NCBI RefSeq assembly: GCF_017220215.1 | Contig: NZ_CP071131.1 | Location: 434,001-498,000 of the forward strand | Length of the DNA: 64,000 nt | From: Caballeronia sp. M1242 | Lineage (GTDB): Bacteria; Pseudomonadota; Gammaproteobacteria; Burkholderiales; Burkholderiaceae | Direction: 5' to 3' | Part shown: piece by piece, positions 16,112-24,808 of the stretch | Position numbering within the stretch: position 1 is the stretch's first letter | Layout of the letters: every line of letters begins with the position of its first letter | Program-made: the position numbers and the translations under genes | The notes under the pieces: generated by a model | What the model was told of the DNA's origin: nothing | The model's input: the letters and a program-made list of their open reading frames with translations, nothing else | Database searches by the model: none

Positions 16112-17416
16112 TTATACCGGCAGCTTGCGTTGATAGTTGATGTTGAGTACCGACACCACCTGGAACACGGCCACCGCCACGAAGAACATCAACGCGAGGA
16201 AATACGAGCCCGTCGTCTGCACGATATAGCCGATGAAGATCGGCACGAAGATGCCCGCGATATTGCCGACGAAGTTCATGATGCCGTTGAGCGTGCCGGT
16301 GCGGGCGCGCGTCGCGAGCATCGCGGGCGTCGCCCAGTTGCAGCCGCCGTTCCAGCGCAGGAAAAAGAGAGCGACGCACAGCAGCGTCACGACGAGGAAC
16401 GGTGTCTTCACGAACGCGACGCCGAGCATCGACAACGCGACCGCCGCCGCGCCGATGATCATCATCGAGCGATACACGAGGTTCGCACTCGCACCCGATG
16501 CCTTCCACTTGTCGGCGAGCTGACCGCCGAGCACTTCGCCCACGAAGCCGCAAAAGAAGATCAGGAACGTCGCGCCGCCCAGCGACTTCAGATCGAAGCC
16601 GTGGACCTTGAAAAGGTACGTCGGCAGCCAGGTCATCAGCCCGAAGAAGATCAGGTTGGTGCAGGTATGGCTCAGGCACATGCCCCACACGGACCGGTAC
16701 GCGAAGAAGCGAAACAGCGATCCGCCCGCCGCGACCTTCGGCTCGTTCGCGTCTTCCTCGGCGTGCGCGCGCTCGATGTACGCGGCCTCTTCCTCGCTGA
16801 TCGACGGATGCTCGCGCGGCGTATTGCGGATGTACCACCACGCCCACACGCCGCACAGGATCGTGCCGACGCCCGCGACCACGAAGGCCGCGCGCCACGA
16901 GCCGAGCACCGTCATCAGCGTTGCCACGACGATCGCGCCGACGCCCGAACCGAGCGCGCTGCCGCCATCCAGCAGCGCCGCGCCGCGCGTCTTTTCGTTC
17001 TGCGTGAGCCACAGCGCGTTCAGCTTGCCGCCGCCCGGATAGATCGGCGCTTCGGTCACGCCGAGGCCGAGGCGCGTCAGCAACAGCAGGAACCAGCCGG
17101 TACTGAGCGCGCCGAGCGCCTGGAAGAAGCCCCAGCCGACGGTAGCGACCGCAATCAGCGCGCGCGGCTTCAGGCGGTCCGCCAGCATGCCCGACGGAAC
17201 CTGCATGAACAGATACGTCCAGAAAAAGGAGCTCAGAATGAGACCCTGCCGTTCCGGCGTCAGGTCGAACTCCTGCGAGATGGCGGGCATCGCCACCGAA
17301 AGCGCCGCCCGGTCGATATAGTTGATGGACACGAGCATCAGCAGCAGAAGGAAAATTTTCCACCGCACATTCGTCATCTTCACGGCTTGCACACGACTAC
17401 TGCTCGACACATCCAT
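16112..17416 (-). CDS. MFS carboxylate transporter, anion:cation symporter (ACS) family
   Basis: A 434-residue inner-membrane protein with about twelve hydrophobic segments. The first helix carries INYIDRAALSVAMP, diagnostic of the ACS subfamily that includes glucarate, galactonate and hexuronate carriers. GMLADRLKPRALIAV is the loop 2-3 MFS motif. Typical length and no disruption. It lies between the 2-hydroxyacid dehydrogenase and the lyase genes in the same orientation, so it most likely imports the sugar acid degraded by this island, with proton symport as in the family. Confidence 0.8.
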   Translation of the reverse strand: MDVSSSSRVQAVKMTNVRWKIFLLLLMLVSINYIDRAALSVAMPAISQEFDLTPERQGLILSSFFWTYLFMQVPSGMLADRLKPRALIAVATVGWGFFQALGALSTGWFLLLLTRLGLGVTEAPIYPGGGKLNALWLTQNEKTRGAALLDGGSALGSGVGAIVVATLMTVLGSWRAAFVVAGVGTILCGVWAWWYIRNTPREHPSISEEEAAYIERAHAEEDANEPKVAAGGSLFRFFAYRSVWGMCLSHTCTNLIFFGLMTWLPTYLFKVHGFDLKSLGGATFLIFFCGFVGEVLGGQLADKWKASGASANLVYRSMMIIGAAAVALSMLGVAFVKTPFLVVTLLCVALFFLRWNGGCNWATPAMLATRARTGTLNGIMNFVGNIAGIFVPIFIGYIVQTTGSYFLALMFFVAVAVFQVVSVLNINYQRKLPV

Positions 17417-17483
17417 TGTCCGTCTCCTAACCAGTCTTATATTTCAGACGAGCGGAATCGCTCGCTCGTCATGCTTGAGTGCT

Positions 17484-18407
17484 TCAGTGGCCCCAGCGCA
17501 GCACCAGCGGGTCGAGCCGGCGCGCGACTTCGAGCAAGCCTTCGCGCGTCTTCGGGTGCACGGACGCGAACGGGTGACGCACCGCGTCCGAGCCGATCAC
17601 GCCGCCTTCCTTCATCAGGATCTTGCAGGCCGCGAGTCCGCACTGGCGGTTCTCGTAGTTGATGAGCGGAAGCCACTGCTGATACAGCGACGCTGCCTGT
17701 TCCTTGTCGCCGCTCGCGTAGGCATCGACGATCTTGCGGATGCCGTCCGGATAGCCGCCGCCGGTCATCGAGCCGGTCGCGCCCGCTTCGAGGTCGGGCA
17801 TCAGCGTGATGGCTTCTTCGCCGTCCCACGGACCCACGACGCTATCGCCGCCGAGTTCGATCAGCTCGCGCAGCTTCGAGGCAGCCTGCGCCGTTTCGAT
17901 CTTGAAGTACGCGACGTTCTCGATCTCGCGCGCCATGCGTGCGAGAAACGGCGCGGAGAGCGGCGTGCCCGCCACCGGCGCGTCCTGAATCATGATGGGA
18001 ATGCCGATCGCATCCGACACCTTGCCGAAGAACTCGTAGATGCCCTTCTCGGTCACGCGGATGGTCGCGCCGTGATACGGCGGCATGATCATGACCATCG
18101 CGGCGCCCGCATCCTGCGCGGCGCGGCTGCGGCGCGCGCAGACGTCGGTGCTGAAATGCGTCGTCGTGACGATCACCGGCACGCGGCCCGCCACGTGCTC
18201 CAGCACCACGCGCATCACCGTGTCGCGCTCTTCATCGGACAACGCGAATTGCTCGGAGAAGTTCGCCAGAATGCACAGGCCGTTGGAACCGGCATCGATC
18301 ATGAAGTCGACGCAGCGCTTCTGGCCTTCGAGATCGAGCTGTCCCGCCTCGTCGAAAATCGTCGGAACGACGGGAAAGACACCGCGGTATGAGGTCGTAT
18401 TATTCAT
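17484..18407 (-). CDS. DHDPS/N-acetylneuraminate lyase family protein, sugar-acid aldolase or dehydratase
   Basis: A 307-residue class I lyase. SNGLCILANFSEQFALSDEE is the family N-terminal signature (about residues 40-60). The catalytic tyrosine lies in MPPYHG, and the Schiff-base lysine in VAYFKIETAQ. This family includes dihydrodipicolinate synthase, 2-keto-3-deoxy sugar-acid aldolases, and 5-dehydro-4-deoxyglucarate and 2-keto-3-deoxyarabonate dehydratases. With a UxaA/GarD-type dehydratase immediately upstream it probably acts on the 2-keto-3-deoxy acid made by that enzyme. A role in lysine synthesis is unlikely in this context. ATG at 18407 is used; the ribosome site is weak. Confidence 0.75.
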   Translation of the reverse strand: MNNTTSYRGVFPVVPTIFDEAGQLDLEGQKRCVDFMIDAGSNGLCILANFSEQFALSDEERDTVMRVVLEHVAGRVPVIVTTTHFSTDVCARRSRAAQDAGAAMVMIMPPYHGATIRVTEKGIYEFFGKVSDAIGIPIMIQDAPVAGTPLSAPFLARMAREIENVAYFKIETAQAASKLRELIELGGDSVVGPWDGEEAITLMPDLEAGATGSMTGGGYPDGIRKIVDAYASGDKEQAASLYQQWLPLINYENRQCGLAACKILMKEGGVIGSDAVRHPFASVHPKTREGLLEVARRLDPLVLRWGH

Positions 18408-18464
18408 AGTTAGGAATGCGATGGTTAAGGGTTGAGTACGGGATAACCGGACTTCCATGCGCCT

Positions 18465-20039
18465 TCAGGTGATCGCGCCGATTTGCCAGGGCACGAATTC
18501 GTTCTGGCCGTAGCCGTGAATCTCGCTGCGGGTGCGCTTGCCCGATGCCGTGTCGAGCATGAGCTTGAAGAGGGCTTCGCCCATTTCCTCGATGCTCTTC
18601 TCGCCGCTCAGAATCGGGCCGCAGTTCAGGTCCATGTCTTCCTGCTGGCGGTTCCAGAGCGCGTCGTTCGTCGCGATCTTGAGCGAAGGCGACGGCGCGC
18701 AGCCGTAGGCCGAGCCGCGTCCCGTCGTGAAGCAGATGAGATTCGCGCCGCCTGCCACCTGCCCTGTCGCGGAGATCGGGTCGTAGCCGGGCGTATCCAT
18801 GAACACGAGGCCCTTCGCATCCACGCGCTGCGCGTATTCGTACACTTCGACGAGATTGGTATTGCCCGCTTTCGCGATGCCGCCGAGCGACTTTTCGAGC
18901 ACGGTGGTCAAGCCGCCGGCCTTGTTGCCCGCCGACGGATTGTTGTTCATCGCGGCGCGGTTGCGCGCGCAATAGTCTTCCCACCAGTGAATGCGCGCGA
19001 CGAGCTTTTCGCCGACCTCGCGATTGATCGCGCGGCGCGTGAGCAGATGCTCCGCGCCGTAAATCTCGGGCGTTTCGGAGAGAATCGCGGTGCCGCCGTG
19101 CGCCACGAGCAAGTCCACGGCTGCCCCGAGCGCGGGATTCGCGGAGATGCCCGAATAGCCATCCGAGCCGCCGCATTGCAGTCCGACGATCAGGTGCGAT
19201 GCCGGCACCGGCTGGCGCTCCACGCGGTTCGCGGAAGCGAGCATGCCCTTCACCACCTCGATGCCGTGCGCGACCGTCTTCGCGGTGCCGCCGGTTTCCT
19301 GGATGCTGAACGTCTGGAGAAACGGCGCTTCGCTGAGGCCCTGCGTCTCCAGAATCCGCGAGATCTGGTTGGTCTCGCAGCCGAGGCCGATCACGAGGAC
19401 GCCCGCGAAGTTCGCGTGCGTCGCATAGCCGCCGAGCGTTCGCTGGAGCATCGCGAGCCCTTCGCCTTCGGGGTCCACCGCGCAGCCGGCGCCGTGCGTC
19501 AACGCGACCACGCCGTCCACGTTCGGATAAGCTGCGAGGCTCGCGGGGTTCGTGTCGAGGCGAAAGTGATCGGCAATCGCGCGGGCGACGGTCGCCGAGC
19601 AATTGACCGAGGTCAGAATGCCGATGTAATTGCGCGTCGCCACGCGGCCGTCCGGACGCACGATGCCGTCGAACGTGGCGGGCGTCTTCGCGTATTGCGT
19701 GCCGCGGGCGCTTGCGCTGAACGCGTAGTCGCGATCGAATTCGCCCATCGCGACGTTATGCGTGTGAACGTGCTCGCCCGGCGCAATGGCGCGGCTCGCG
19801 AAGCCGATGATCTGGCCGTAGCGCCGCACCGCTTGGCCTTCATCGATGGCGCGCGTCGCTATCTTGTGGCCCGGCGGAATGAGTCCGGATACGGTGATGG
19901 CTTCGTCGGGGAGCCGCGCCCCGCCGACCAGCTGCTCTCGCGCGATGACGACGTCATCGTCACGGTGCAGGCGAATAACGGGGGATCGTGGCCGGGCTTC
20001 GTCGAGCCGGCCAGTGCTGTTCTGGCTTGTGTTCTGCAT
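18465..20039 (-). CDS. UxaA/GarD-family sugar-acid dehydratase (altronate/galactarate dehydratase-like)
   Basis: A 524-residue protein. The N-terminal SAF domain (about residues 20-100) joins a UxaA-type domain, the full-length arrangement of D-altronate and D-galactarate dehydratases. Recognisable motifs are FDGIVRPDGRVATRNYIGIL, THGAGCAV, GLQCGGSDGYSGISANPALG, and GGANLICFTTGRGSAYGCAP. These enzymes are Fe(II)-dependent and convert an aldonate or aldarate to a 2-keto-3-deoxy acid. It is the first gene of the minus-strand island and divergent from a LysR gene. The ATG at 20039 gives a family-normal length; the frame continues upstream without SAF-domain similarity. The substrate (altronate, galactarate or another acid) is undetermined. 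Confidence 0.8.
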   Translation of the reverse strand: MQNTSQNSTGRLDEARPRSPVIRLHRDDDVVIAREQLVGGARLPDEAITVSGLIPPGHKIATRAIDEGQAVRRYGQIIGFASRAIAPGEHVHTHNVAMGEFDRDYAFSASARGTQYAKTPATFDGIVRPDGRVATRNYIGILTSVNCSATVARAIADHFRLDTNPASLAAYPNVDGVVALTHGAGCAVDPEGEGLAMLQRTLGGYATHANFAGVLVIGLGCETNQISRILETQGLSEAPFLQTFSIQETGGTAKTVAHGIEVVKGMLASANRVERQPVPASHLIVGLQCGGSDGYSGISANPALGAAVDLLVAHGGTAILSETPEIYGAEHLLTRRAINREVGEKLVARIHWWEDYCARNRAAMNNNPSAGNKAGGLTTVLEKSLGGIAKAGNTNLVEVYEYAQRVDAKGLVFMDTPGYDPISATGQVAGGANLICFTTGRGSAYGCAPSPSLKIATNDALWNRQQEDMDLNCGPILSGEKSIEEMGEALFKLMLDTASGKRTRSEIHGYGQNEFVPWQIGAIT

Positions 20040-20086
20040 GATGTGAACCCGTGACGGGTTTCTCGAGTGTCGTCTCCGAGACCGAC

Positions 20087-20114
20087 TATACGGTTGCCGG
20101 ACGCGGCATGTATA
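20087..20114. promoter_or_regulatory. Candidate LysR operator between the dehydratase and LysR genes
   Basis: Inverted repeat TATAC-N18-GTATA in the 127-bp divergent region. It lies next to an AT-rich stretch (ATTGAATTG) that probably includes a promoter. Size and position fit LysR control of the sugar-acid operon, but arms of five bases can arise by chance. Confidence 0.35.
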
Positions 20115-20166
20115 TTGAATTGTTTCCATCCCCCGATCACTTCTCCTACTTGCCCGCGACTCGCCG

Positions 20167-21108
20167 ATGAACACGGTCCAGATGCTGCTGTCGAGACTCA
20201 GAATGAAACAGCTTCAATTGCTGATTGCGCTCGACGAACACAAGTCGCTGCACAAGGCCGCGGCGGTGCTGGCCGTCACGCAGTCGGCGGCGAGCAAGGC
20301 GTTGCATGAACTGGAGGCGCTATTCGACACGCCCCTATTCGAGCGCTCGGCGAGCGGCATGCTGCCGAATCAGTACGGGCATCGCGTGATTCAATACGCG
20401 CGGCTGCTGACCACCGACTTGACGCTCTTGTGTCAGGACATCGCGGAGATTCAGTCGGGGCGCGGCGGGCGTCTTGCCATCGGCGCGATCATGGGCGCGA
20501 TTCCGGCTGTCGTCGTGCCCGCGCTCGATGCGTTGCACGCGGACCAGCCGCATGTGTCGGTGGAAATCGTCGAGGACACGAGCGCGCGCATGCTGCTGCA
20601 ACTCGATGAAGGCGTTCTCGATCTCGTGATCGGCAGGTCCGCGGTCAGCGAACAGCCTTCGAAATACCGCTACTGGAAGCTCGCCGACGAGCCGCTCTCG
20701 GTGGTGGTCGGCTACCGGCACGCGACCAAGTCGCGCAGCCACGTGGAGATGCGCGATCTCGCGCATTGCCGCTGGGTCACGTACCCGAGCCAGATGCCAT
20801 TGCGCGAACTGCTGGAACGCGAGATGGACCTCGCCGGCGTGGCCATGCCGGCCAACACGATCTCGACCGCATCCACGTTCGTCACGGTCGCGCTGCTCAA
20901 CCAGAGCAAGGACCTCGTGTCCGTGCTGCCCACCGATATCGCGAACTTCTTCGCGCAGCACAAGATGCTGCGCATTCTTCCGGTGACGTTGCGCTCGCCG
21001 TCGCAGACGTACGGCATTGTGACGCGCAAGACCGGCGTGCTCTCGCCGATGGCCGAACGCTTCATCGCGCTGCTCACGAGTCGAACGCGCGTTTCAAACG
21101 CCTCGTGA
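20167..21108 (+). CDS. LysR-type regulator of the sugar-acid island (GbpR-like)
   Basis: A 313-residue LysR protein. The helix-turn-helix is at about residues 12-70 (LIALDEHKSLHKAAAVL, VTQSAASKALHELEALFD), and the effector domain opens with GGRLAIGAIMGAIPAVVVPALD. The start region LRMKQLQLLIALDEH resembles GbpR-type regulators of sugar and sugar-acid uptake. It is divergent from the dehydratase gene, the usual arrangement for the regulator of that operon. The inducer is not known. Confidence 0.8.
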   Translation: MNTVQMLLSRLRMKQLQLLIALDEHKSLHKAAAVLAVTQSAASKALHELEALFDTPLFERSASGMLPNQYGHRVIQYARLLTTDLTLLCQDIAEIQSGRGGRLAIGAIMGAIPAVVVPALDALHADQPHVSVEIVEDTSARMLLQLDEGVLDLVIGRSAVSEQPSKYRYWKLADEPLSVVVGYRHATKSRSHVEMRDLAHCRWVTYPSQMPLRELLEREMDLAGVAMPANTISTASTFVTVALLNQSKDLVSVLPTDIANFFAQHKMLRILPVTLRSPSQTYGIVTRKTGVLSPMAERFIALLTSRTRVSNAS

Positions 21109-21175
21109 CGCGACGGCGGGACCGGAGCTTGCTCGGTTCGTTCGGCCCACTGTAGACAAGCCAAGGAGCCCCGCC

Positions 21176-21658
21176 GTGACGCCCTTTGAGACAGCCATTC
21201 TTGTCCGACGTGAAGACCCGTGGTCGCTGGAAGCGCAGTCCCTGCTCGACGAACTGAGCGCCATGCTCGCCGTGTTTTCCGGCGACGGCGGCCAGAGCCG
21301 CTTCTCCCCGGAAGATGCGTGTTCGGCGCGCGGCGCATTCGTCGTCGCGCGAACGACGCAGGGTCTCGCGCTCGGATGCGGCGCGTTCAGGCGCTTCGAT
21401 TACGGTGTCGCGGAACTCAAGCGCATTTACAGCAGGCCGAATACGCGCGGCGTGGGCAAGGCGATTCTGTCGCAGCTCGAAGCGGATGCGGCGGCCGTCG
21501 GCTATCACACGCTGCTGCTCGAAACGCGCTCGTTCAACCGGCGCGCCATTGCGTTCTATCAGCGTAACGGCTTCACGCCGACGGGCCGTTACGGCATCTA
21601 CGTTCATCAGCCCGACGCCTGCTGCTTCGAGAAGACCATCGGCGTCAAGGCTGATTAG
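21176..21658 (+). CDS. GNAT-family N-acetyltransferase
   Basis: A 160-residue acetyltransferase. The acetyl-CoA pyrophosphate-binding motif appears as RPNTRGVGKAILSQLE (about residues 87-102), followed by LLLETRSFNRRAIAFYQRNGF, the C-terminal GNAT motif. The GTG start at 21176 is supported by AAGGAG eight bases upstream; no ATG fits better. The gene stands alone between a LysR gene and the convergent ohr gene. The acceptor substrate cannot be predicted. Confidence 0.78.
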   Translation: MTPFETAILVRREDPWSLEAQSLLDELSAMLAVFSGDGGQSRFSPEDACSARGAFVVARTTQGLALGCGAFRRFDYGVAELKRIYSRPNTRGVGKAILSQLEADAAAVGYHTLLLETRSFNRRAIAFYQRNGFTPTGRYGIYVHQPDACCFEKTIGVKAD

Positions 21659-21680
21659 TGCGCTGCTCGCCGCGCCTCGC

Positions 21681-22097
21681 TTAGACGAGATTGATTTCGA
21701 CGTCGATGTTGCCGCGCGTCGCCTTCGAATACGGGCAGGTTTCGTGAGCGGCATCGACGAGCGCGCGTGCCACATCGGGTTGCACGCCGGGCAGGCTCAC
21801 GTTCAGTCGTGCGCCGAGCAAGTAGGCGTCGCCTGTCATGCCGAGATCCACTTCCGCATCCACGGACACGTCAGGCGGCAGCGTCACCTTGAGCTTGCGC
21901 GCCGCGAGCCCCATTGCGCCGATGAAACACGCCGACCAGCCCGCCGCGAACAGTTGCTCCGGGTTGGTGCCCTTGCCCGCGCTGCCGGGCGACGACAAGT
22001 CGATATCCAGACGGCCGTCGGAGCTGCGCGCGGTGCCGTCGCGCCCGCCGGATGTGTGGGTCTTTGCCGTGTACAGGACCTTTTCGATCTTGGACAT
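21681..22097 (-). CDS. ohr: Organic hydroperoxide resistance peroxidase Ohr
   Basis: A 138-residue OsmC/Ohr protein of Ohr type. The reactive cysteine is C57 in GWSACFIGAM and the resolving cysteine C121 in HETCPYSKATRGN. The catalytic arginine and glutamate correspond to R19 and E47. Ohr reduces fatty-acid and other organic hydroperoxides, using lipoylated-protein thiols for turnover. A perfect 20-bp palindrome lies 33 bp upstream of the start and recurs in imperfect form upstream of ohrR, so repression by OhrR is well supported. Confidence 0.93.
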   Translation of the reverse strand: MSKIEKVLYTAKTHTSGGRDGTARSSDGRLDIDLSSPGSAGKGTNPEQLFAAGWSACFIGAMGLAARKLKVTLPPDVSVDAEVDLGMTGDAYLLGARLNVSLPGVQPDVARALVDAAHETCPYSKATRGNIDVEINLV

Positions 22098-22129
22098 GAT
22101 TTTTTCCTCAATGAATGAAAGGCCGCTAT

Positions 22130-22149
22130 TTAGATCGCATACGATCTAA
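22130..22149. promoter_or_regulatory. OhrR operator upstream of ohr
   Basis: Perfect inverted repeat TTAGATCG-CATA-CGATCTAA, eight-base arms and a 4-nt spacer, located 33 bp upstream of the ohr start. A related site, TAGATCG-CGCG-CGATGGA, lies upstream of ohrR. MarR-family proteins bind such dyads; oxidation of the OhrR cysteine would release it. Confidence 0.75.
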
Positions 22150-22374
22150 TCGGTTGCGCCATACTGCATGATCGGTTCGGGGGTGTCAATTGCATTTGCT
22201 TAAGCCGGCAATAGCCGTCTCTTGTCCCTCTCGTTCCTCTTGTTCCCCACACGCAATAGTGTTTGTCCGCCGTGGGTGTTCGCCGCGCGGCGGCGCGCGC
22301 CTACAGTGAGCCTCCATCGGATCCGTCGATTCGAACGGCAAGACAGCCGACACTCACACCGTCAGAGGCTCATC

Positions 22375-23082
22375 ATGAATGCAAGCAAAGTGGTCATCGT
22401 CACCGGCGCGTCGCAAGGCATTGGCGCCGAAACCGTGAAGGCTTTTCGCGAACGCGGCCATCGTGTCATTGCGACTTCGCGTTCCATCGGCGAATCAGCC
22501 GACGAAAATCTCGTCACCATTGCCGGCGATATCGCCGATGCCGGCACGGCCCAGCGCATCGTCGCGACCGCCATCGAACGATTCGGGCGCATCGATACGC
22601 TGGTCAACAACGCGGGCATTTTCATCGCCAAGCCGTTCACGCAATACACGCCGGAAGACTACGCAGCGATCCAGCGCGTGAACGTGGACGGCTTCTTTCA
22701 CATCACGCAGCGCGTCATCGCGCACATGCAGGAAGCAGGCAGCGGGCATATCGTCACGGTGACGACGAGTCTCGTCGATCACCCGATCAGCGGCGTGCCT
22801 TCGGTGCTCGCTTCGCTCACGAAAGGCGGCCTGAACGCGGCGACGAAATCGCTCGCCATCGAGTACGCTCGTTCGGGCGTGCGGGTGAACGCGGTATCGC
22901 CCGGCGTGATCAAATCGCCGATGCACTCCGAAAAGACGCACGCCGCGTTGTCGGCGCTGCATCCGGTGGGCCGCATGGGCGAGATGAGCGATGTAGTCAA
23001 TGCGATCCTCTTTCTCGACGATGCCCCGTTCGTCACGGGCGAAATCCTGCACGTCGATGGCGGCCAGAGCGCGGGGCATTGA
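22375..23082 (+). CDS. Short-chain dehydrogenase-like protein lacking the catalytic tyrosine
   Basis: A 235-residue SDR fold protein. The cofactor motif VTGASQGIGAE is at residues 9-19, NNAG at 78-81, and the C-terminal VNAVSPGVIKSPMH is canonical. The YxxxK motif is altered: K150 is present but position 146 is alanine (VLASLTKGG). The enzyme may therefore use another residue, have a changed reaction, or be non-catalytic. The ATG at 22375 follows AGAGG; longer upstream frames have no SDR similarity. It is followed after 24 bp by a tautomerase gene in the same direction, probably one operon. The substrate is unknown. Confidence 0.75.
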   Translation: MNASKVVIVTGASQGIGAETVKAFRERGHRVIATSRSIGESADENLVTIAGDIADAGTAQRIVATAIERFGRIDTLVNNAGIFIAKPFTQYTPEDYAAIQRVNVDGFFHITQRVIAHMQEAGSGHIVTVTTSLVDHPISGVPSVLASLTKGGLNAATKSLAIEYARSGVRVNAVSPGVIKSPMHSEKTHAALSALHPVGRMGEMSDVVNAILFLDDAPFVTGEILHVDGGQSAGH

Positions 23083-23106
23083 GTCGTCATTTCACAGGAG
23101 TCTGAT

Positions 23107-23343
23107 ATGCCTATGGTCACCATTCAGGTCACGCGCGAAGGCACGCAGCCCGGCGCGAATGCGATTACCGCCGACGAAAAGGCGCGGCTGATCGCGGGCG
23201 CGAGCCAGCTATTGCTCGACGTGTTGCACAAGCCGCTCGAAGCGACGTTCGTCGTGATAGAAGAAGTCGAACCGGATAACTGGGGCTGGGGCGGACTGCC
23301 GGTGCAGGACTACCGCAAGAAGCTCGCGGACAAGGCCGGTTGA
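23107..23343 (+). CDS. 4-oxalocrotonate tautomerase family protein
   Basis: A 78-residue member of the tautomerase superfamily. After removal of the initiator Met the N-terminal proline (MPMVTIQV) would be the catalytic base. The segment ATFVVIEEVEPDNWGWGG matches the small-tautomerase core. AGGAG lies 8 nt before the ATG. It probably acts as a homo-oligomer on enol/keto substrates, and its pairing with the SDR gene suggests a shared detoxification or catabolic step. The natural substrate is not known. It converges on a LysR gene with only 4 bp between the stops. Confidence 0.8.
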   Translation: MPMVTIQVTREGTQPGANAITADEKARLIAGASQLLLDVLHKPLEATFVVIEEVEPDNWGWGGLPVQDYRKKLADKAG

Positions 23344-23347
23344 CGCT

Positions 23348-24280
23348 TTACTGCGGCGCTCGATCGCCGCGTGCACGCGGCAGGTGTTCGAAGAGAAAGT
23401 CGACGAACACCCTGACGCGCGACGACAGGTGGCGCGCGTGCGGATAGAGCAGGATGAACGGACGCGTGGTGCGGTAGCCGGAGAGCACTTCGATAAGACG
23501 TCCCGCGCGCAGGTCCTCTTCGACGATGAAGCGGTACGTCTGAAAGAGGCCCGCGCCCGCTCGCGCGAGCGTGACGCCCGCGAGCGCGTCTCCCGACGAG
23601 CCATAGGCGCCTCGCGTGACGATATCGGTATCGCCCGATGCATCGCGAAACGTCCAGGCGATATTGCGCCCGCTGCTCGGCCGCTCGAACTGGATGCACT
23701 CGTGCGCTGCAAGATCGCCGGGCGACTCGGGCACGCCCTTGCGCTTCAGATATGCGGGCGTCGCGACGACGACCATCTCCGCGTCTTCGAGCTTGCGGGC
23801 AATGAGCGAGGAATCGTCCGGCGCGCGGCCGCGTATCGCGAGATCGAAGCCGTCGTCCGCAAACTCGATGTTGCGGTTGCTCAGATGCGTCTCGATGCTG
23901 ACATCCGGATAGCGCTCGCGAAACGCAGGCAGAAGCGGCAAGACGCGGTAATGCCCGTACGGCGTCGGCATGCTGATGCGCAGCACGCCAGCGGGCGTGG
24001 TTTGTTGCCCGGTCACTTCGCGTTCGGCATCGACCAGTTCGCCGAGCGCTTGCCGACAGCGTTCGTAGTAACGCCGGCCGGAATCGGTCAGGCGGATCTG
24101 CCGTGTGGTGCGCACGAAAAGCCGTACGCCGAGACGCTCTTCGAGCCGAGCGACCGACCGGCTCACCGCGGCCGGATTCACGCTCGCGGCATTCGCGGCG
24201 AGCGTGAAGCTTTCCAGTTCGGCAGCGAGGCAGAAGAGCTCGATACTGCCGAGCAGCAGGTCGTCGAACCTTCGTTGCAT
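23348..24280 (-). CDS. LysR-type regulator
   Basis: A 310-residue LysR protein. The DNA-binding domain includes LAAELESFTLAANAASVNPA and VSRSVARLEERLGVRLFVR; the substrate-binding domain begins around GVLRISMPTPYGHYRVLPL. It follows ohrR in the same direction with a 33-bp gap, so it may be co-transcribed with ohrR and share peroxide induction. It is convergent with the SDR/tautomerase pair, which it may or may not control. The effector is unknown. Confidence 0.8.
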   Translation of the reverse strand: MQRRFDDLLLGSIELFCLAAELESFTLAANAASVNPAAVSRSVARLEERLGVRLFVRTTRQIRLTDSGRRYYERCRQALGELVDAEREVTGQQTTPAGVLRISMPTPYGHYRVLPLLPAFRERYPDVSIETHLSNRNIEFADDGFDLAIRGRAPDDSSLIARKLEDAEMVVVATPAYLKRKGVPESPGDLAAHECIQFERPSSGRNIAWTFRDASGDTDIVTRGAYGSSGDALAGVTLARAGAGLFQTYRFIVEEDLRAGRLIEVLSGYRTTRPFILLYPHARHLSSRVRVFVDFLFEHLPRARGDRAPQ

Positions 24281-24313
24281 GCGTGCTCTTTTCCGGTAGG
24301 CGCCGGCGCTATG

Positions 24314-24772
24314 TCAGGCCGTTTCGTTGACTGAGCGGATGAGGTTCTCGCGCAGCGTGACGATCGCCTTCTGGACCTTCACGAATTCGGCGGGCTTGAG
24401 ACCGGTGGCTGCGACGAGATCCATTTTGCCGCCCTTTTCCCGCAGCCGGCGCCCTTCCCTGGTCAGGCTCACGCGCACCTGACGCTCGTCGGCGGGGTCG
24501 CGCTGTCTTTGTACATAGCCCATCGCTTCGAGCTTCTTAAGGATCGGCGTGAGCGTGTTGGATTCGAGAAAGAGCTTCTCGCCGAGTCTGCCGACGGTCT
24601 GATCGTCTTCTTCCCACAGCGCGATGATGGTGATGTACTGCGTGTAGGTCAGGCCGAGTTCTTCGAGAATGGGCTTGTACGCCTTGCCGAACGCGAGATT
24701 CGCCGAGTACACGGCAAAGCAAAGAAAGTCCGACAGCGACGGTGCGCAAGACGACGGTTCCGTCGATTTCAT
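24314..24772 (-). CDS. ohrR: MarR-family organic-peroxide sensor OhrR
   Basis: A 152-residue MarR-family regulator. The sensing cysteine is C18 in DFLCFAVYSAN, equivalent to the redox cysteine of known OhrR proteins. The winged-helix wing contains RQRDPADERQVRVSLT, a MarR hallmark. OhrR represses ohr and often itself until the cysteine is oxidised by organic peroxides. Matching dyads upstream of this gene and of ohr support autoregulation and ohr control, although ohr lies about 2.2 kb away with three genes between. The ATG at 24772 gives the family-typical length. Confidence 0.9.
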   Translation of the reverse strand: MKSTEPSSCAPSLSDFLCFAVYSANLAFGKAYKPILEELGLTYTQYITIIALWEEDDQTVGRLGEKLFLESNTLTPILKKLEAMGYVQRQRDPADERQVRVSLTREGRRLREKGGKMDLVAATGLKPAEFVKVQKAIVTLRENLIRSVNETA

Positions 24773-24808
24773 GATGCTCTCCGGAGCGAGACTTCGATGC
24801 AGGCATTA

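Noticed and set aside
17484..18407. DapA (lysine biosynthesis) for the DHDPS-family gene
   Set aside because: Placed in a sugar-acid operon behind a UxaA-type dehydratase; a catabolic lyase fits better.
20087..20114. TATAC/GTATA dyad as an integrase attachment core
   Set aside because: No integrase, tRNA or direct-repeat partner nearby; a regulatory site is more likely.
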